NCBI RefSeq assembly: GCF_003696345.1
Contig: NZ_RFLX01000008.1
Coordinates: 124,001-188,000, forward strand
Source: Teichococcus wenyumeiae
GTDB taxonomy: Bacteria > Pseudomonadota > Alphaproteobacteria > Acetobacterales > Acetobacteraceae
Length of the DNA stretch: 64,000 nt
Reading direction: 5' to 3'
This document shows, in pieces, positions 46,794-55,325 of this stretch. The number at the start of each line of letters is the position of its first letter. Within the stretch, counting starts at the first letter, position 1. The notes under the pieces are model-generated. The model saw only the letters and a program-made list of their open reading frames with translations. It had not been told where the DNA came from and searched no databases. Made by a program: the position numbers and the translations under genes.

Positions 46794-47444
46794 ATGCCTG
46801 ACAATCTGCCGCCGGCCTCGCTCCCGGCCTCGCCGGAGCAAGCCGCCTGCCCCGCTTCGACCATCTCCCGCGTCGTGGCGGAAGTGGCGGATGCCTTTCC
46901 GGGTGAGCGGATCAGCCTGGGGGATATCGCGCAGGGCTTCGGGGAACGCGCCTTCGGGCTGCTGATCCTGCTGCTCTGCCTGCCCAGCCTGCTGCCGGGC
47001 ATGGCCACCGTCTTCGGCCTGCCCATGCTGCTGCTGGGGGCGCAGATGGGCATCGGGCTGCGCACGCCGCGCCTGCCGCGCTTCCTGGCGCGGCGGACCA
47101 TCCGGCGCACGGACCTGCTGCGGCTGGCCTCCGCCTCCTCCGGCACGCTGGGGCGGGTGGAGCGCTTCCTGCACCCGCACGATGGCTGGTTCACCAGCCC
47201 GGCGGGGGAGCGGCTGGCGGGCTGGCTGACAGTCTATACCGCGCTGATGCTGATCCTGCCTGGCCCGGGCACCAATGGCCCGCCGGCCTTCGGTACCATC
47301 GTCATGGCACTGGGCATCGTGGAACAGGACAACCGCGTCACCGGCTGGGGCGTCGGGCTGTCCATCGCCGGCAACCTGCTGGCCACCGGCATCCTGGCGG
47401 CCATCTGCCTCTTCGGCATGGCGGCCTTCACCTGGTTGTTCTGA
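46794..47444 (+). CDS. ExoD family exopolysaccharide synthesis protein
   Basis: A 216-residue membrane protein with about four hydrophobic helices. The early motif GERISLGDIAQGFGERAFGLLILLLCLPSLLP is the ExoD signature, and LPMLLLGAQMGIGLRTPRLPRFLARR follows. In Sinorhizobium ExoD mutants have altered exopolysaccharide and alkali sensitivity; the mechanism is unknown. No polysaccharide genes adjoin it, the capsule locus being 21 kb away. The ATG at 46794 gives the usual length. Confidence 0.88.
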   Translation: MPDNLPPASLPASPEQAACPASTISRVVAEVADAFPGERISLGDIAQGFGERAFGLLILLLCLPSLLPGMATVFGLPMLLLGAQMGIGLRTPRLPRFLARRTIRRTDLLRLASASSGTLGRVERFLHPHDGWFTSPAGERLAGWLTVYTALMLILPGPGTNGPPAFGTIVMALGIVEQDNRVTGWGVGLSIAGNLLATGILAAICLFGMAAFTWLF

Positions 47445-47465
47445 CGGGGCTGTTCTGAGGCAGGC

Positions 47466-48026
47466 TCAGGCCTGTCGCGCCTGCCCCGGCACCCAGAGCA
47501 CGTCGCCCCCGGCATTCAGCCGGCGGGACAGCACGAAAAGATGGTCCGAGAGCCGGTTCAGGTAACGCAGCACCACCGGGTTCACCGGCTCCGCCACGCC
47601 CAGCGCCACCACCACGCGCTCCGCCCGCCGCGCGGCGGTGCGGGCCAGATGCGCATGCGCCGCCGCCGGCGTGCCGCCCGGCAGCACAAAGGAGCGCAGC
47701 GGCGGCAGGGCGGCATTCATCTCGCCGATCTCCGCTTCCAGCCGGGCGCACTGGCTGTCGGCCATGCGCAGCCGCCCTTCCTCCTCCAACCCAGGGACGC
47801 AGAGGTCGGCGCCCAGGTCGAAGAGGTCGTTCTGGATGCGCGCCAGCATGGCATCCTCTGGCCGGCCGGCGGTGTGCAGCCGCAGCAGGCCCAGCGTGGC
47901 ATTGGCCTCGTCCACCGCGCCGATGGCCTCGATCCGCAGCGCGTCCTTGGCCACGCGGCTGCCATCGCCCAGCGAGGTCTGCCCGGCATCGCCGCCGCGG
48001 GTGGTGATGATATCGAGACGGACCAT
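47466..48026 (-). CDS. PduO-type ATP:cob(I)alamin adenosyltransferase
   Basis: A 186-residue enzyme that transfers an adenosyl group from ATP to cob(I)alamin, making coenzyme B12. PduO motifs are clear: TTRGGDAGQTSLGDGSRV (ATP-binding N-terminus), IGAVDEANATLGLLR, RIQNDLFDLGADLCVPG and RTAARRAERVVVAL, then LNRLSDHLFVLSRRLN. It lies 12 bases after tonB and is the last gene of a CDF-TonB-PduO run. The B12-dependent metH is 2.8 kb away on the same strand, fitting a cobalamin-using cell, though MetH itself needs the methyl form. Confidence 0.94.
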   Translation of the reverse strand: MVRLDIITTRGGDAGQTSLGDGSRVAKDALRIEAIGAVDEANATLGLLRLHTAGRPEDAMLARIQNDLFDLGADLCVPGLEEEGRLRMADSQCARLEAEIGEMNAALPPLRSFVLPGGTPAAAHAHLARTAARRAERVVVALGVAEPVNPVVLRYLNRLSDHLFVLSRRLNAGGDVLWVPGQARQA

Positions 48027-48038
48027 GCGGCGGGGCTC

Positions 48039-48845
48039 CTAATCGGGTCTCAAGGTGGCGCGGAAGGTGAGGTTGCTCCAGACCGGCACGCCGTCGCGCA
48101 AGGCAGGGTCGAAGCGGCAGCGGCGGACGCTGCGTTGCACGGCCTCATCCAGTTGGGGATGGCCGCTGCTTTCCGCCAGCTTCGCCTCGATCACCCGGCC
48201 CTTGTCGGTCAGCCGCAGGCGCAGCACCACCTCGCCGCCGATGCCGGCCTGCCGCAGGTCCGGTGGGTATTCGATGTTGTCGCTGCAGGCGATATCGCGT
48301 GGCCGGGCCGCGCGGGTCTCCGGGCCGGGGGCGATGTTCAGCGCCACCCCCGCCCCCAGCCGCACCTGCCCCGGCGCCACCGGCTGCGGCGGCGGGGCTG
48401 GCGGCATGGGCGGGCGCGGCGGCTGGGAAGGCGCCGGGGCGGCGGCCATCTGCGGCGGCGGCGCGGGGGGCGCGGGCAAAGGCAGCGGCAATTCGGCCGG
48501 GGCCGGCGGCACGGGGGGCATGGCCTCGGCCTGGGCAGGCTCGGCCAAAGCTGGTGCTGCGGCCGGTGCGACGGGCTCCGGCGCGGGTTGCGCCGGCACG
48601 CTCTCCGGCGCGGGCTGCGGCGGGGGGCTCTCCCGCAGGGGCGCGCTGGGGGCTGGCGGGGCGCCGGCGCCTTCCTCCGCCTCTCCCGACGCGCCGGTCA
48701 GCGTGACCGGCACGGCCTCCACCACCAGCGGCGGCGGGCGGCCGCGCGGCCAGAGCGCCCCCAGCACCGCGCCATGCAACAGCACCGCCAGCAGCACCGC
48801 CACGCCGCGCAGCAGCATCGGCCCGCGCGGCGCCGGGGCGGTCAC
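48039..48845 (-). CDS. Energy transducer TonB
   Basis: A 268-residue inner-membrane anchored protein: one N-terminal helix (about 12-32, VAVLLAVLLHGAVLGALW), a long proline/alanine linker (about 60-165) that spans the periplasm, and a C-terminal TonB domain (NIEYPPDLRQAGIGGEVVLR, HPQLDEAVQRSVRRCRFDP). It passes proton-motive-force energy to outer-membrane receptors. exbB/exbD are not in the window. The GTG start overlaps the CDF stop by four bases, so coupling is likely. Together with the PduO neighbour this hints at metal or B12 uptake, which is inference. Confidence 0.88.
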   Translation of the reverse strand: MTAPAPRGPMLLRGVAVLLAVLLHGAVLGALWPRGRPPPLVVEAVPVTLTGASGEAEEGAGAPPAPSAPLRESPPPQPAPESVPAQPAPEPVAPAAAPALAEPAQAEAMPPVPPAPAELPLPLPAPPAPPPQMAAAPAPSQPPRPPMPPAPPPQPVAPGQVRLGAGVALNIAPGPETRAARPRDIACSDNIEYPPDLRQAGIGGEVVLRLRLTDKGRVIEAKLAESSGHPQLDEAVQRSVRRCRFDPALRDGVPVWSNLTFRATLRPD

Positions 48846-49729
48846 AGCACCAGCACGCCGTGGTGCTTGGCCTTCACTTCCGGTTCCACATGGATGGTGA
48901 TGATGGCGGCGCCCAGCTCGGCCTTCAGCGCCGCCTCGATCCGGTCGCAGATCTCATGCGCATGACTCACCGTCATGTCCCCCGGCACCACCATGTGGAA
49001 CTCCACGAAGGTGGTGCGGCCGGCATGGCGGGTGCGCAGGTCGTGCATCTCCAGCGCGCCCTGCGCCTCCTGCGACATCAGCGCGCGGATGCGGTTCAGC
49101 AGCGCCGGCTCCACCGCCTCGTCCATCAGCCCGCCCACGCTCTCGCGCAGCAGCTGCCAGCCGGAGAACAGAATATTCACCGCTGTCAGCGCCGCCAGCA
49201 GCGGGTCCAGCCACAGAATGCCGGTGGCCGCCACCGCCGCCACGCCGACCACCACGCCTACCGAAGTGACGACATCGGCGAAGAGATGCCGCGCATCCGC
49301 CAGCAGCGCCGGCGAGCGCAGGCGGCGCCCCTCCCGCCGCAGCATCAGGCCCCAGCCGGCATTGGCGGCCGTGGCGACAATGGAAACACCGAGGCCAAGC
49401 CCCGGCATGTCCGGCATATGCGGTGCGCTCAAGGCGCCCCAGGCCTCGCGCAGGATCAGCAGCGCGGCCACGATGATCAGCGCGCCTTCCAGCACCGCCG
49501 AGAAATACTCGGCCTTGGCATGGCCGTAGGGATGATTGGCGTCGGGCGGCGCGGCAGAGAAGGACACCGCCGCCAGCGCCGCCAGGGCGGCCGCGACATT
49601 CACCACGGATTCCAGCGCATCCGCCAGCAGTGCCACGCTGCCGGTCAGCCACCAGGCCACAGCCTTCAGCCCCAGCACCGCCAGTGCCACGATCACACTT
49701 CCCGCCGCGAGCCGCATCGCACGGTCCAT
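48842..49729 (-). CDS. Cation diffusion facilitator family metal transporter
   Basis: A 295-residue CDF antiporter with about six membrane helices. The metal-site signatures are SVALLADALESVVNVAAALAAL (DxxxD/ExxxN), NHPYGHAKAEYF, and ADARHLFADVVTSVGV. The C-terminal cytoplasmic domain is present with HAGRTTFVEFHMVVPGDMTVSHAHEICD. The family exports Zn, Fe, Co or Mn from the cytosol. The ATG at 49729 is chosen at the natural N-terminus. It leads the coupled run CDF-tonB-pduO and is divergent from the manganese catalase. Confidence 0.93.
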   Translation of the reverse strand: MDRAMRLAAGSVIVALAVLGLKAVAWWLTGSVALLADALESVVNVAAALAALAAVSFSAAPPDANHPYGHAKAEYFSAVLEGALIIVAALLILREAWGALSAPHMPDMPGLGLGVSIVATAANAGWGLMLRREGRRLRSPALLADARHLFADVVTSVGVVVGVAAVAATGILWLDPLLAALTAVNILFSGWQLLRESVGGLMDEAVEPALLNRIRALMSQEAQGALEMHDLRTRHAGRTTFVEFHMVVPGDMTVSHAHEICDRIEAALKAELGAAIITIHVEPEVKAKHHGVLVL

Positions 49730-49907
49730 CCGTCTAAAATCCCATGCTGCCGGATCCGGTGGCGCTTCTAAGACCGGAGCGGCCACGCGGAGCAACTGAA
49801 AAAATGCCAAGGCCGACCTGGACAAATCCGTGAGCAAACAGGGAAGCCTGGAACCTTTGTAACAGCATTGATTTGTCCCCTCCGTCTGCAACAAGGAGGC
49901 ATACCGC

Positions 49908-50771
49908 ATGTATTTCCATGACAAGCGCTTGCAGTATCCGGTGCGGGTGGAGACCCCCGATCCGCTGTTCGCACGGCAGCTGCAACAGGCGATCGGTGGC
50001 GTGGAAGGTGAGATCCGCGTCTGTCTCCAATACTTCTTCCAGGCCTGGGGCAACCGCAGCCCGAACCCCAAATATCGTGACATGCTGCTGCATACCGCGA
50101 CGGAGGAAATCGGCCATATCGAGATGCTGGCCACCGCTGTCGCACTGAACCTGGAGAACGCGCCGCTGACCCTGCAGGAAACCGCGGCCGCCGCCAATCC
50201 GGTGGTGAATGCGGTGATGGGCGGTGAGCGTCCGCGCCATGTCGTTGAAGGCATGCTGCAGCAGCACCTGCTGTCTTCCGGCCTGGCGGCGATGCCGGTG
50301 AATTCCGACGGCATTCCCTTCGACTGCTCGCATATCTATGCCAGCGGCAACGTGGCCGGCGACATGTTCGCCAATGTCACCGCCGAGGCCACGGGCCGGA
50401 CGCTCGCCGTGCGCCTCTACAACGCGGCCAAGGACCCCGGCATGAAGGACATGCTGAGCTTCCTGATCGCGCGCGACACCATGCACCAGCAGCAATGGCT
50501 GGCGGCGATCGAGGAACTGGGCGGCCCGGCCGCGCTGCCGATCCCGAACAGCTTCGACCAGTCGCTGGAGAAGCAGGAATTCTCCTACGTCTACATGGGT
50601 ACCAATGTGAATGGCGAGCCGCCGCCGGAAGGCCGCTTCAACACCGGCCCTTCGATGGACGGCAAGGCGCAGTTCAGCACCATCCAGTCCACGCCGCTGG
50701 GCGAGGCGCCGGTGCTGGGCCCGGCACGCGAGGGCTCCGGCGCCCAGGCCGAGCAGATCGGCAAGATGTAA
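49908..50771 (+). CDS. Manganese catalase family protein
   Basis: A 287-residue di-manganese ferritin-like catalase that breaks down hydrogen peroxide without haem. Likely ligands: Glu35 (GVEGEIRVCLQYFFQ), Glu67 and His70 (ATEEIGHIEMLA), a glutamate in MFANVTAEATGRTLAV, and the histidine in ARDTMHQQQWLAAIEEL. The tail (about 210-287) is polar, glycine/proline-rich and family-typical. AAGGAGG lies eight bases before the ATG. It stands alone, divergent from a CDF transporter; a hairpin follows. Confidence 0.95.
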   Translation: MYFHDKRLQYPVRVETPDPLFARQLQQAIGGVEGEIRVCLQYFFQAWGNRSPNPKYRDMLLHTATEEIGHIEMLATAVALNLENAPLTLQETAAAANPVVNAVMGGERPRHVVEGMLQQHLLSSGLAAMPVNSDGIPFDCSHIYASGNVAGDMFANVTAEATGRTLAVRLYNAAKDPGMKDMLSFLIARDTMHQQQWLAAIEELGGPAALPIPNSFDQSLEKQEFSYVYMGTNVNGEPPPEGRFNTGPSMDGKAQFSTIQSTPLGEAPVLGPAREGSGAQAEQIGKM

Positions 50772-50777
50772 CCGGCC

Positions 50778-50803
50778 GGCCGGGGGTTATGGTCCCCCCG
50801 GCC
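50778..50803. terminator. Convergent hairpin between the catalase and metH
   Basis: A 9-bp GC stem (GGCCGGGGG with its complement) and an 8-base loop lie in the 41-base gap between two converging stops. There is no T-run, so termination strength is uncertain. Confidence 0.4.
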
Positions 50804-50812
50804 TCCGCCACC

Positions 50813-53800
50813 TCAGACCGAGAAGTATTTCGCGCGCGGGTGGTGCAGCACGATGGCGCTGGTGGACTGCTCCGGATGCAGCTGCCACTCGTCGCTGATC
50901 GAGACGCCGATGCGGTCGGAGCCCAGCAGCTTCAGCAGCGGCGCCTGATCCTCCAGCCGCGGGCAGGCGGGATAGCCGAAGGAATAGCGGCCGCCGCGAT
51001 AGCTCTGCGCCAGCATCTTCTCCATGTCGCGGTCATCCTCACCGGCATAGCCGAGCTCGGCACGGATGCGCTTGTGGACGTATTCCGCCATGGCCTCCGC
51101 CATCTCCACCGAGAGGCCGTGCAGGTAGAGGTAGTCCTGGTAGCGGTTGGCCTCGAACCAGTCCCGCGCCATGTCGCTGGCCTTCTGGCCGACGGTCACC
51201 ACCTGCAGCCCGATGACATCGCGATGCTCCGGCCCATCCTCGATATCGCGGATGAAGTCGGCGATGCAGTCGCCATCCTGCTTCGGCTGGCGCGGCAGGG
51301 TGAAGCGTGCGGCCTCGGTGATGCCGTCCTCCTCGAAGAGGATGACGTCATTCCCCTGGCCCGCGCATTTCCAGTAGCCGTAGATGGCCTGGGGCTTGAG
51401 GATATTCTCCTGCTCCGACAGCGCCAGCATGCGCTTCAGCACCGGGCGCAGTTCCTGCTTCGCCCAGCCGATAAAATCCTCCAGGCTGCGGCCCTGCTTT
51501 CGGAAGCCCCACTGGAACTGGTAGAGCGAGCGCTCGTTGACGAAGGGCACTACCGCCTTCGGGTCGCTTTGCAGGATGCGGCTGCCCCAGAAGGGCGGCA
51601 CAGGGACCGGCTCATCCGCCGTCAGGCGCCGGCGGCGTTCCTGGGCATAGTTCAGGTCCACAGGTGCGAAGCCACGCGGGTCGGCGGTGCCCAGCACGCG
51701 GGTGGTGTTGCGGGACTTGCCGGCGCGCTTCTGCTGCAAGGTGCCGAGATAGCCGTCGAAGTCGCTGCCCATCACCCGGTCCATCAGGTGCAGCCCGTCG
51801 AAGGCATCGCGCGCATAAGCCACGCGGCCGGAGCTATAGGCGTTGACGCAATCATCCTCGACGAAGTTGCGCGTCAGCGCGGCGCCGCCCAGCAGCACCG
51901 GCACCTCCAGCCCCTGGCGCGACATCTCTTCGAGGTTTTCCTTCATCACCACCGTGGACTTCACCAGCAGGCCGGACATGCCAATGGCATGCGCCTTGTG
52001 CTGCTGCACGGCGGCGATCATGTCGTTCAGCGGCACCTTGATGCCGAGGTTGACGACCTTGTAGCCGTTGTTGGTCAGGATGATGTCGACGAGGTTCTTG
52101 CCGATGTCATGCACATCGCCGCGCACGGTGGCCAGCACGATGGTGCCCTTCTCCTGGCCCTCCACGCGCTCCATGTGCGGCTCCAGATAGGCGACGGCGG
52201 CCTTCATCGTCTCCGCGCTTTGCAGCACGAAGGGCAACTGCATCTTGCCGGCGCCGAACAACTCGCCCACGACCTTCATGCCTTCCAGCAGAATGCCGTT
52301 GATGATGTCGAGCGGCTTGATGCCCTTGGCCATCGCGTCGGCCAGTTCCTCGTCCAGGCCCTTGCGGTCGCCATCGACGATGCGGTCCTTCAGGCGGCCC
52401 TCGACCGTCTCGGCCTTCACCTTCTTGGCGGAATCCGCCGCCTTGCGGCCGGCGAACATCTCCAGCAGCTTCTGCAAAGGATCGTAGCCTTCGCTGCGGC
52501 GGTCGAAGATCAGGTCTTCCGCGACCTTCACCTCTTCCGGCGGGATGCTGTGCAGCGGCTTGATCTTGGAGACATGCACGATGGCGCCGGTCATGCCCGC
52601 CTTCACCGCATGGTCCAGGAAGACGCTGTTCAGCACATGCCGCGAGGCCGGGTTCAGGCCGAAGGAGATATTGGACAGGCCGAGGATGATCTGGATGTCC
52701 GGGAACTTCTCCCGGATCATGCGGATGCCCTCCAGCGTCCAGAGGCCCAGCTTGCGGTCGTCCTCGTTGCCGGTGGCGATGGTGAAGGTCAGCGGGTCGA
52801 TCAGCAGGTCGCTCTGCGGCAACCCGTGCTTGTTGCAGGCGAAGTCCACCAGCCGCTCGGCGATGCGGAGCTTGTCCTCCGGCGTCTTCGCCATGCCGAC
52901 TTCATCGATGGTCAGCGCGATGACGGCGGCGCCGAACTTCTTGGCCAGCTTCAGGCGCTCGGTCGCGTGCCCTTCGCCATCCTCGAAGTTGATCGAGTTG
53001 ATGATGGGCTTGCCGCCATGCAGCTTCAGGGCGGCCTCGATCACCGGCGTTTCCGTCGAATCGATCACCAGCGGCGCGTTGACGCTGCCGGTGAAGCGGC
53101 GGATCACCTCGTTCATCTCGCCCATCTCGTCGCGGCCGACGAAGGCGGTGCAGATATCGAGCGAGTTGGAGCCCTCGCCCACCTGCTCCCGCCCCATGGC
53201 GACGCAGCCGTCCCAGTCATGCGCCGCCTGCCGCTCCCGCCAGGCCTTGGAGCCGTTGGCGTTGCAGCGCTCGCCGATGGAGAAGTAGCTGTTCTCCTGC
53301 CGCAGCGAGACCTGGCCATAGAGGCTGGCGACCGAGGGCACCCAGAACGACTTGCGCGCCACCGGCGCCGGGCGCAGCGCCGCGCCGCCGCGCTTGCGCA
53401 GCATGGCATCCAGCGCCTGGATATGCGGCGTGGAAGTGCCGCAGCAGCCGCCGATCAGGTTGATGCCGTCCTCGCTGATGAAGCGCTCCATCCAGGAGGC
53501 CATCTCGGCGGCGCCCAGCGGGTAGTGCGTCTTGCCATCCACCAGTTCCGGCAACCCGGCATTGGGCTGGCAGGAGAGCAGGCCGGGCCAGTTGGCGGCC
53601 AGCCAGCGCACATGCTCCGCCATCTCCTGCGGGCCGGTGGCGCAGTTCAGCCCGATCAGCGGCACGTCCAGCGCATGGATGGCCGTGGCGGCGGCGGCAA
53701 TGTCGGAACCCACCAGCAGCGTGCCGGTGGTCTCCACCGTCACCTGGACAAAAATGGGGATGTCGCTGCCGGCCTCGGCCCTGGCGATCTTGGCCGCGTT

Positions 53801-54313
53801 CACGGCGGCCTTGATGAAGAGCGTGTCCTGGTTGGTCTCGGTCAGCAGCGCGTCGGCGCCACCGGCGATCAACCCCCGGCACTGTTCCGTCAGTGCCGCT
53901 TCCAGCGTGTCGTAGTCGATATGCCCCAGGCTCGGCAGTTTTGTTCCCGGCCCGATATCGCCGATCACCCAGCGGTCGCGGCCATCGGCGAAGGTCTCCG
54001 CCGCCTCGCGCGCCAGCTCGACCGAGAGCTTGTTGATCTCGAAAGCCCGGCTGCCCAGCTCGAATTCCTCCAGCGTGATGGGCGAACCACCAAAGCTGTT
54101 GGTCAGCACCATATCCGACCCGGCCTCGTAATAGCCGCGGTGGATTTCCCGCACGAGCTCGGGGCGCGAGAGGTTCAGGACCTCGGTGCAATTCTCCTTG
54201 CCCCAGAAATCCTTCTCGATTTCCAGGGTCAGGGCCTGGACGCGCGAGCCCATGCCGCCGTCGCACAGCAGAACACGGTCGCGCAGGGCATCGAGCAGGT
54301 GGGGACGGGCCAT
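50813..54313 (-). CDS. metH: Cobalamin-dependent methionine synthase
   Basis: A full-length 1166-residue MetH, transferring the methyl group of methyltetrahydrofolate to homocysteine through cobalamin. Modules in order: homocysteine domain with zinc cysteines in IGLNCATGP and GGCCGTSTPHI; pterin domain (SIGERCNANGSKAWRE, VIDSTETPVIEAALK); cobalamin cap and Rossmann domain with RGDVHDIGKNLVDIIL, whose His coordinates cobalt; and the SAM-dependent reactivation domain ending GVSISDEWQLHPEQS. Nothing is missing, unlike the split or MetE-core forms seen elsewhere. It begins 17 bases after the ArsR-methyltransferase fusion gene, so it is almost certainly in that transcript. metF is not in the window. 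Confidence 0.98.
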   Translation of the reverse strand: MARPHLLDALRDRVLLCDGGMGSRVQALTLEIEKDFWGKENCTEVLNLSRPELVREIHRGYYEAGSDMVLTNSFGGSPITLEEFELGSRAFEINKLSVELAREAAETFADGRDRWVIGDIGPGTKLPSLGHIDYDTLEAALTEQCRGLIAGGADALLTETNQDTLFIKAAVNAAKIARAEAGSDIPIFVQVTVETTGTLLVGSDIAAAATAIHALDVPLIGLNCATGPQEMAEHVRWLAANWPGLLSCQPNAGLPELVDGKTHYPLGAAEMASWMERFISEDGINLIGGCCGTSTPHIQALDAMLRKRGGAALRPAPVARKSFWVPSVASLYGQVSLRQENSYFSIGERCNANGSKAWRERQAAHDWDGCVAMGREQVGEGSNSLDICTAFVGRDEMGEMNEVIRRFTGSVNAPLVIDSTETPVIEAALKLHGGKPIINSINFEDGEGHATERLKLAKKFGAAVIALTIDEVGMAKTPEDKLRIAERLVDFACNKHGLPQSDLLIDPLTFTIATGNEDDRKLGLWTLEGIRMIREKFPDIQIILGLSNISFGLNPASRHVLNSVFLDHAVKAGMTGAIVHVSKIKPLHSIPPEEVKVAEDLIFDRRSEGYDPLQKLLEMFAGRKAADSAKKVKAETVEGRLKDRIVDGDRKGLDEELADAMAKGIKPLDIINGILLEGMKVVGELFGAGKMQLPFVLQSAETMKAAVAYLEPHMERVEGQEKGTIVLATVRGDVHDIGKNLVDIILTNNGYKVVNLGIKVPLNDMIAAVQQHKAHAIGMSGLLVKSTVVMKENLEEMSRQGLEVPVLLGGAALTRNFVEDDCVNAYSSGRVAYARDAFDGLHLMDRVMGSDFDGYLGTLQQKRAGKSRNTTRVLGTADPRGFAPVDLNYAQERRRRLTADEPVPVPPFWGSRILQSDPKAVVPFVNERSLYQFQWGFRKQGRSLEDFIGWAKQELRPVLKRMLALSEQENILKPQAIYGYWKCAGQGNDVILFEEDGITEAARFTLPRQPKQDGDCIADFIRDIEDGPEHRDVIGLQVVTVGQKASDMARDWFEANRYQDYLYLHGLSVEMAEAMAEYVHKRIRAELGYAGEDDRDMEKMLAQSYRGGRYSFGYPACPRLEDQAPLLKLLGSDRIGVSISDEWQLHPEQSTSAIVLHHPRAKYFSV

Positions 54314-54330
54314 AGGTCCAGGGCCTTCCT

Positions 54331-55284
54331 TCAGAAGTTCAGCGACGTTTCGGAGAGGGCGGCGACCGGTGCCGCCAGGCGCCGTGCCGGCCAGAGCCGC
54401 ACGGCCAGCGGCCCCGCAACTTCCACCGGCGGCAGCGGCGCGCAGCCGGCGGCGCCCAGCCAGCCGGCCAGCGCCGCGTCGTCGAAGCCGGGCCAGCGAT
54501 GCGCCAGCCCGGTCAGCAGATCGCTCCGCTCATGCGGGGCGAGGTCGATCACCACCAGCAGCCCCTCGGGCTTCAGCACGCGCGCGGCCTCGGCCAGGGC
54601 GGCCTGGGGGTCCTCGGCGTAATGCAGCACCATCTGCAGGGTGGCCAGGTCGAAGCCGGCATCCGGCAGCGGCAGGCGGTACATGTCGGCCAGGCGCACG
54701 CTGGCATGGGCCATGTCGCGCTCCGCCAGGCGGGCGCGGGCCAGCGCCAGCATCTCCCGGCTGGCATCCAGGCCCAGCACCGCATCGGCGCGCGGCGCCA
54801 GCACGTCCAGCAGCTTGCCGGTGCCGGTGCCGATATCCACCGCCCGCGCCACCCGCTTCGGCACCAGTTTTATCAGCGCCGCCTCGATGGCGGGGGCCGG
54901 CAGGCCGAGCGCGCGCATCTCGTCCCAGTCGGCGCCATGGCGGCGGAAGCTTTCACTGGCCACGCGGGCACGCTCGGCGGCGATGCGGGCGCTGGCGCGG
55001 CGGTCGGCGGCGATGGTGGCGTCATCCTCCGGCAGCCGGGCCAGCAACTGGCGCGCCAGGGCGCCGTCATGCCCCACCTGGAAATAGGCATTGGCGCCTT
55101 CCGGCAGCCGCTCCAGCAGCCCGGCTTCCACCAGCAGCTTCAGGTGGCGCGACAGGCGCGGCTGGGACTGGCCCAGGATGGCGCAAAGCTCGCTGACGCA
55201 GAAGGCGCCACGGGCACAGAGGGCCAGCAGGCGCAGGCGCGTCGGCTCGGCCGCGGCACGCAGTTGGGTGAGCAGGGGCTCCAT
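54331..55284 (-). CDS. ArsR-family regulator fused to a SAM-dependent methyltransferase domain
   Basis: A 317-residue fusion. Residues 1-80 are an ArsR winged helix (EPTRLRLLALCARGAFCVSE, LGQSQPRLSRHLKLLVEAGLL) with no metal-binding cysteine pattern like ArsR CxC. From about 145 a class I methyltransferase fold follows with the SAM loop VDIGTGTGKLLDVL and FDLATLQMVLHYAEDPQAAL. Proteins of this type (SahR-like) are known to control methionine-cycle genes by sensing S-adenosylhomocysteine or SAM. Position directly upstream of metH and a perfect palindrome 12 bases before its start support autoregulation and control of metH. No ribosome site is evident, so it may be leaderless. Confidence 0.87.
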   Translation of the reverse strand: MEPLLTQLRAAAEPTRLRLLALCARGAFCVSELCAILGQSQPRLSRHLKLLVEAGLLERLPEGANAYFQVGHDGALARQLLARLPEDDATIAADRRASARIAAERARVASESFRRHGADWDEMRALGLPAPAIEAALIKLVPKRVARAVDIGTGTGKLLDVLAPRADAVLGLDASREMLALARARLAERDMAHASVRLADMYRLPLPDAGFDLATLQMVLHYAEDPQAALAEAARVLKPEGLLVVIDLAPHERSDLLTGLAHRWPGFDDAALAGWLGAAGCAPLPPVEVAGPLAVRLWPARRLAAPVAALSETSLNF

Positions 55285-55296
55285 GGGGTTGCGGAT

Positions 55297-55318
55297 GACA
55301 TAAAGACTTCTTTATGTC
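55297..55318. promoter_or_regulatory. Perfect 22-bp palindrome, probable operator of the ArsR-methyltransferase regulator
   Basis: Half-site GACATAAAGA, 2-base centre CT, and the exact reverse complement. It is AT-rich in a very GC-rich setting, so unlikely by chance. It lies 12 bases before the regulator start on minus and 7 bases before the 55326 start on plus, so one bound dimer could repress both transcripts. The sequence style fits ArsR-family operators; the link to this regulator is inferred from position. Confidence 0.75.
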
Positions 55319-55325
55319 TAGCACC

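Noticed and set aside
49850-49907. GGAACC upstream of the manganese catalase as a general-stress (EcfG-type) promoter
   Set aside because: The expected CGTT-like -10 is not found 16-17 bases downstream (ATTT/TTTG instead).
50495-54622. A 1,375-codon plus-strand frame antisense to metH
   Set aside because: Shadow of the metH coding strand; the minus-strand protein is a textbook MetH.
55285-55325. SAM, SAH or cobalamin riboswitch upstream of the metH transcript
   Set aside because: Only about 41 bases separate the divergent starts, too short for these RNAs; the palindrome explains regulation better.
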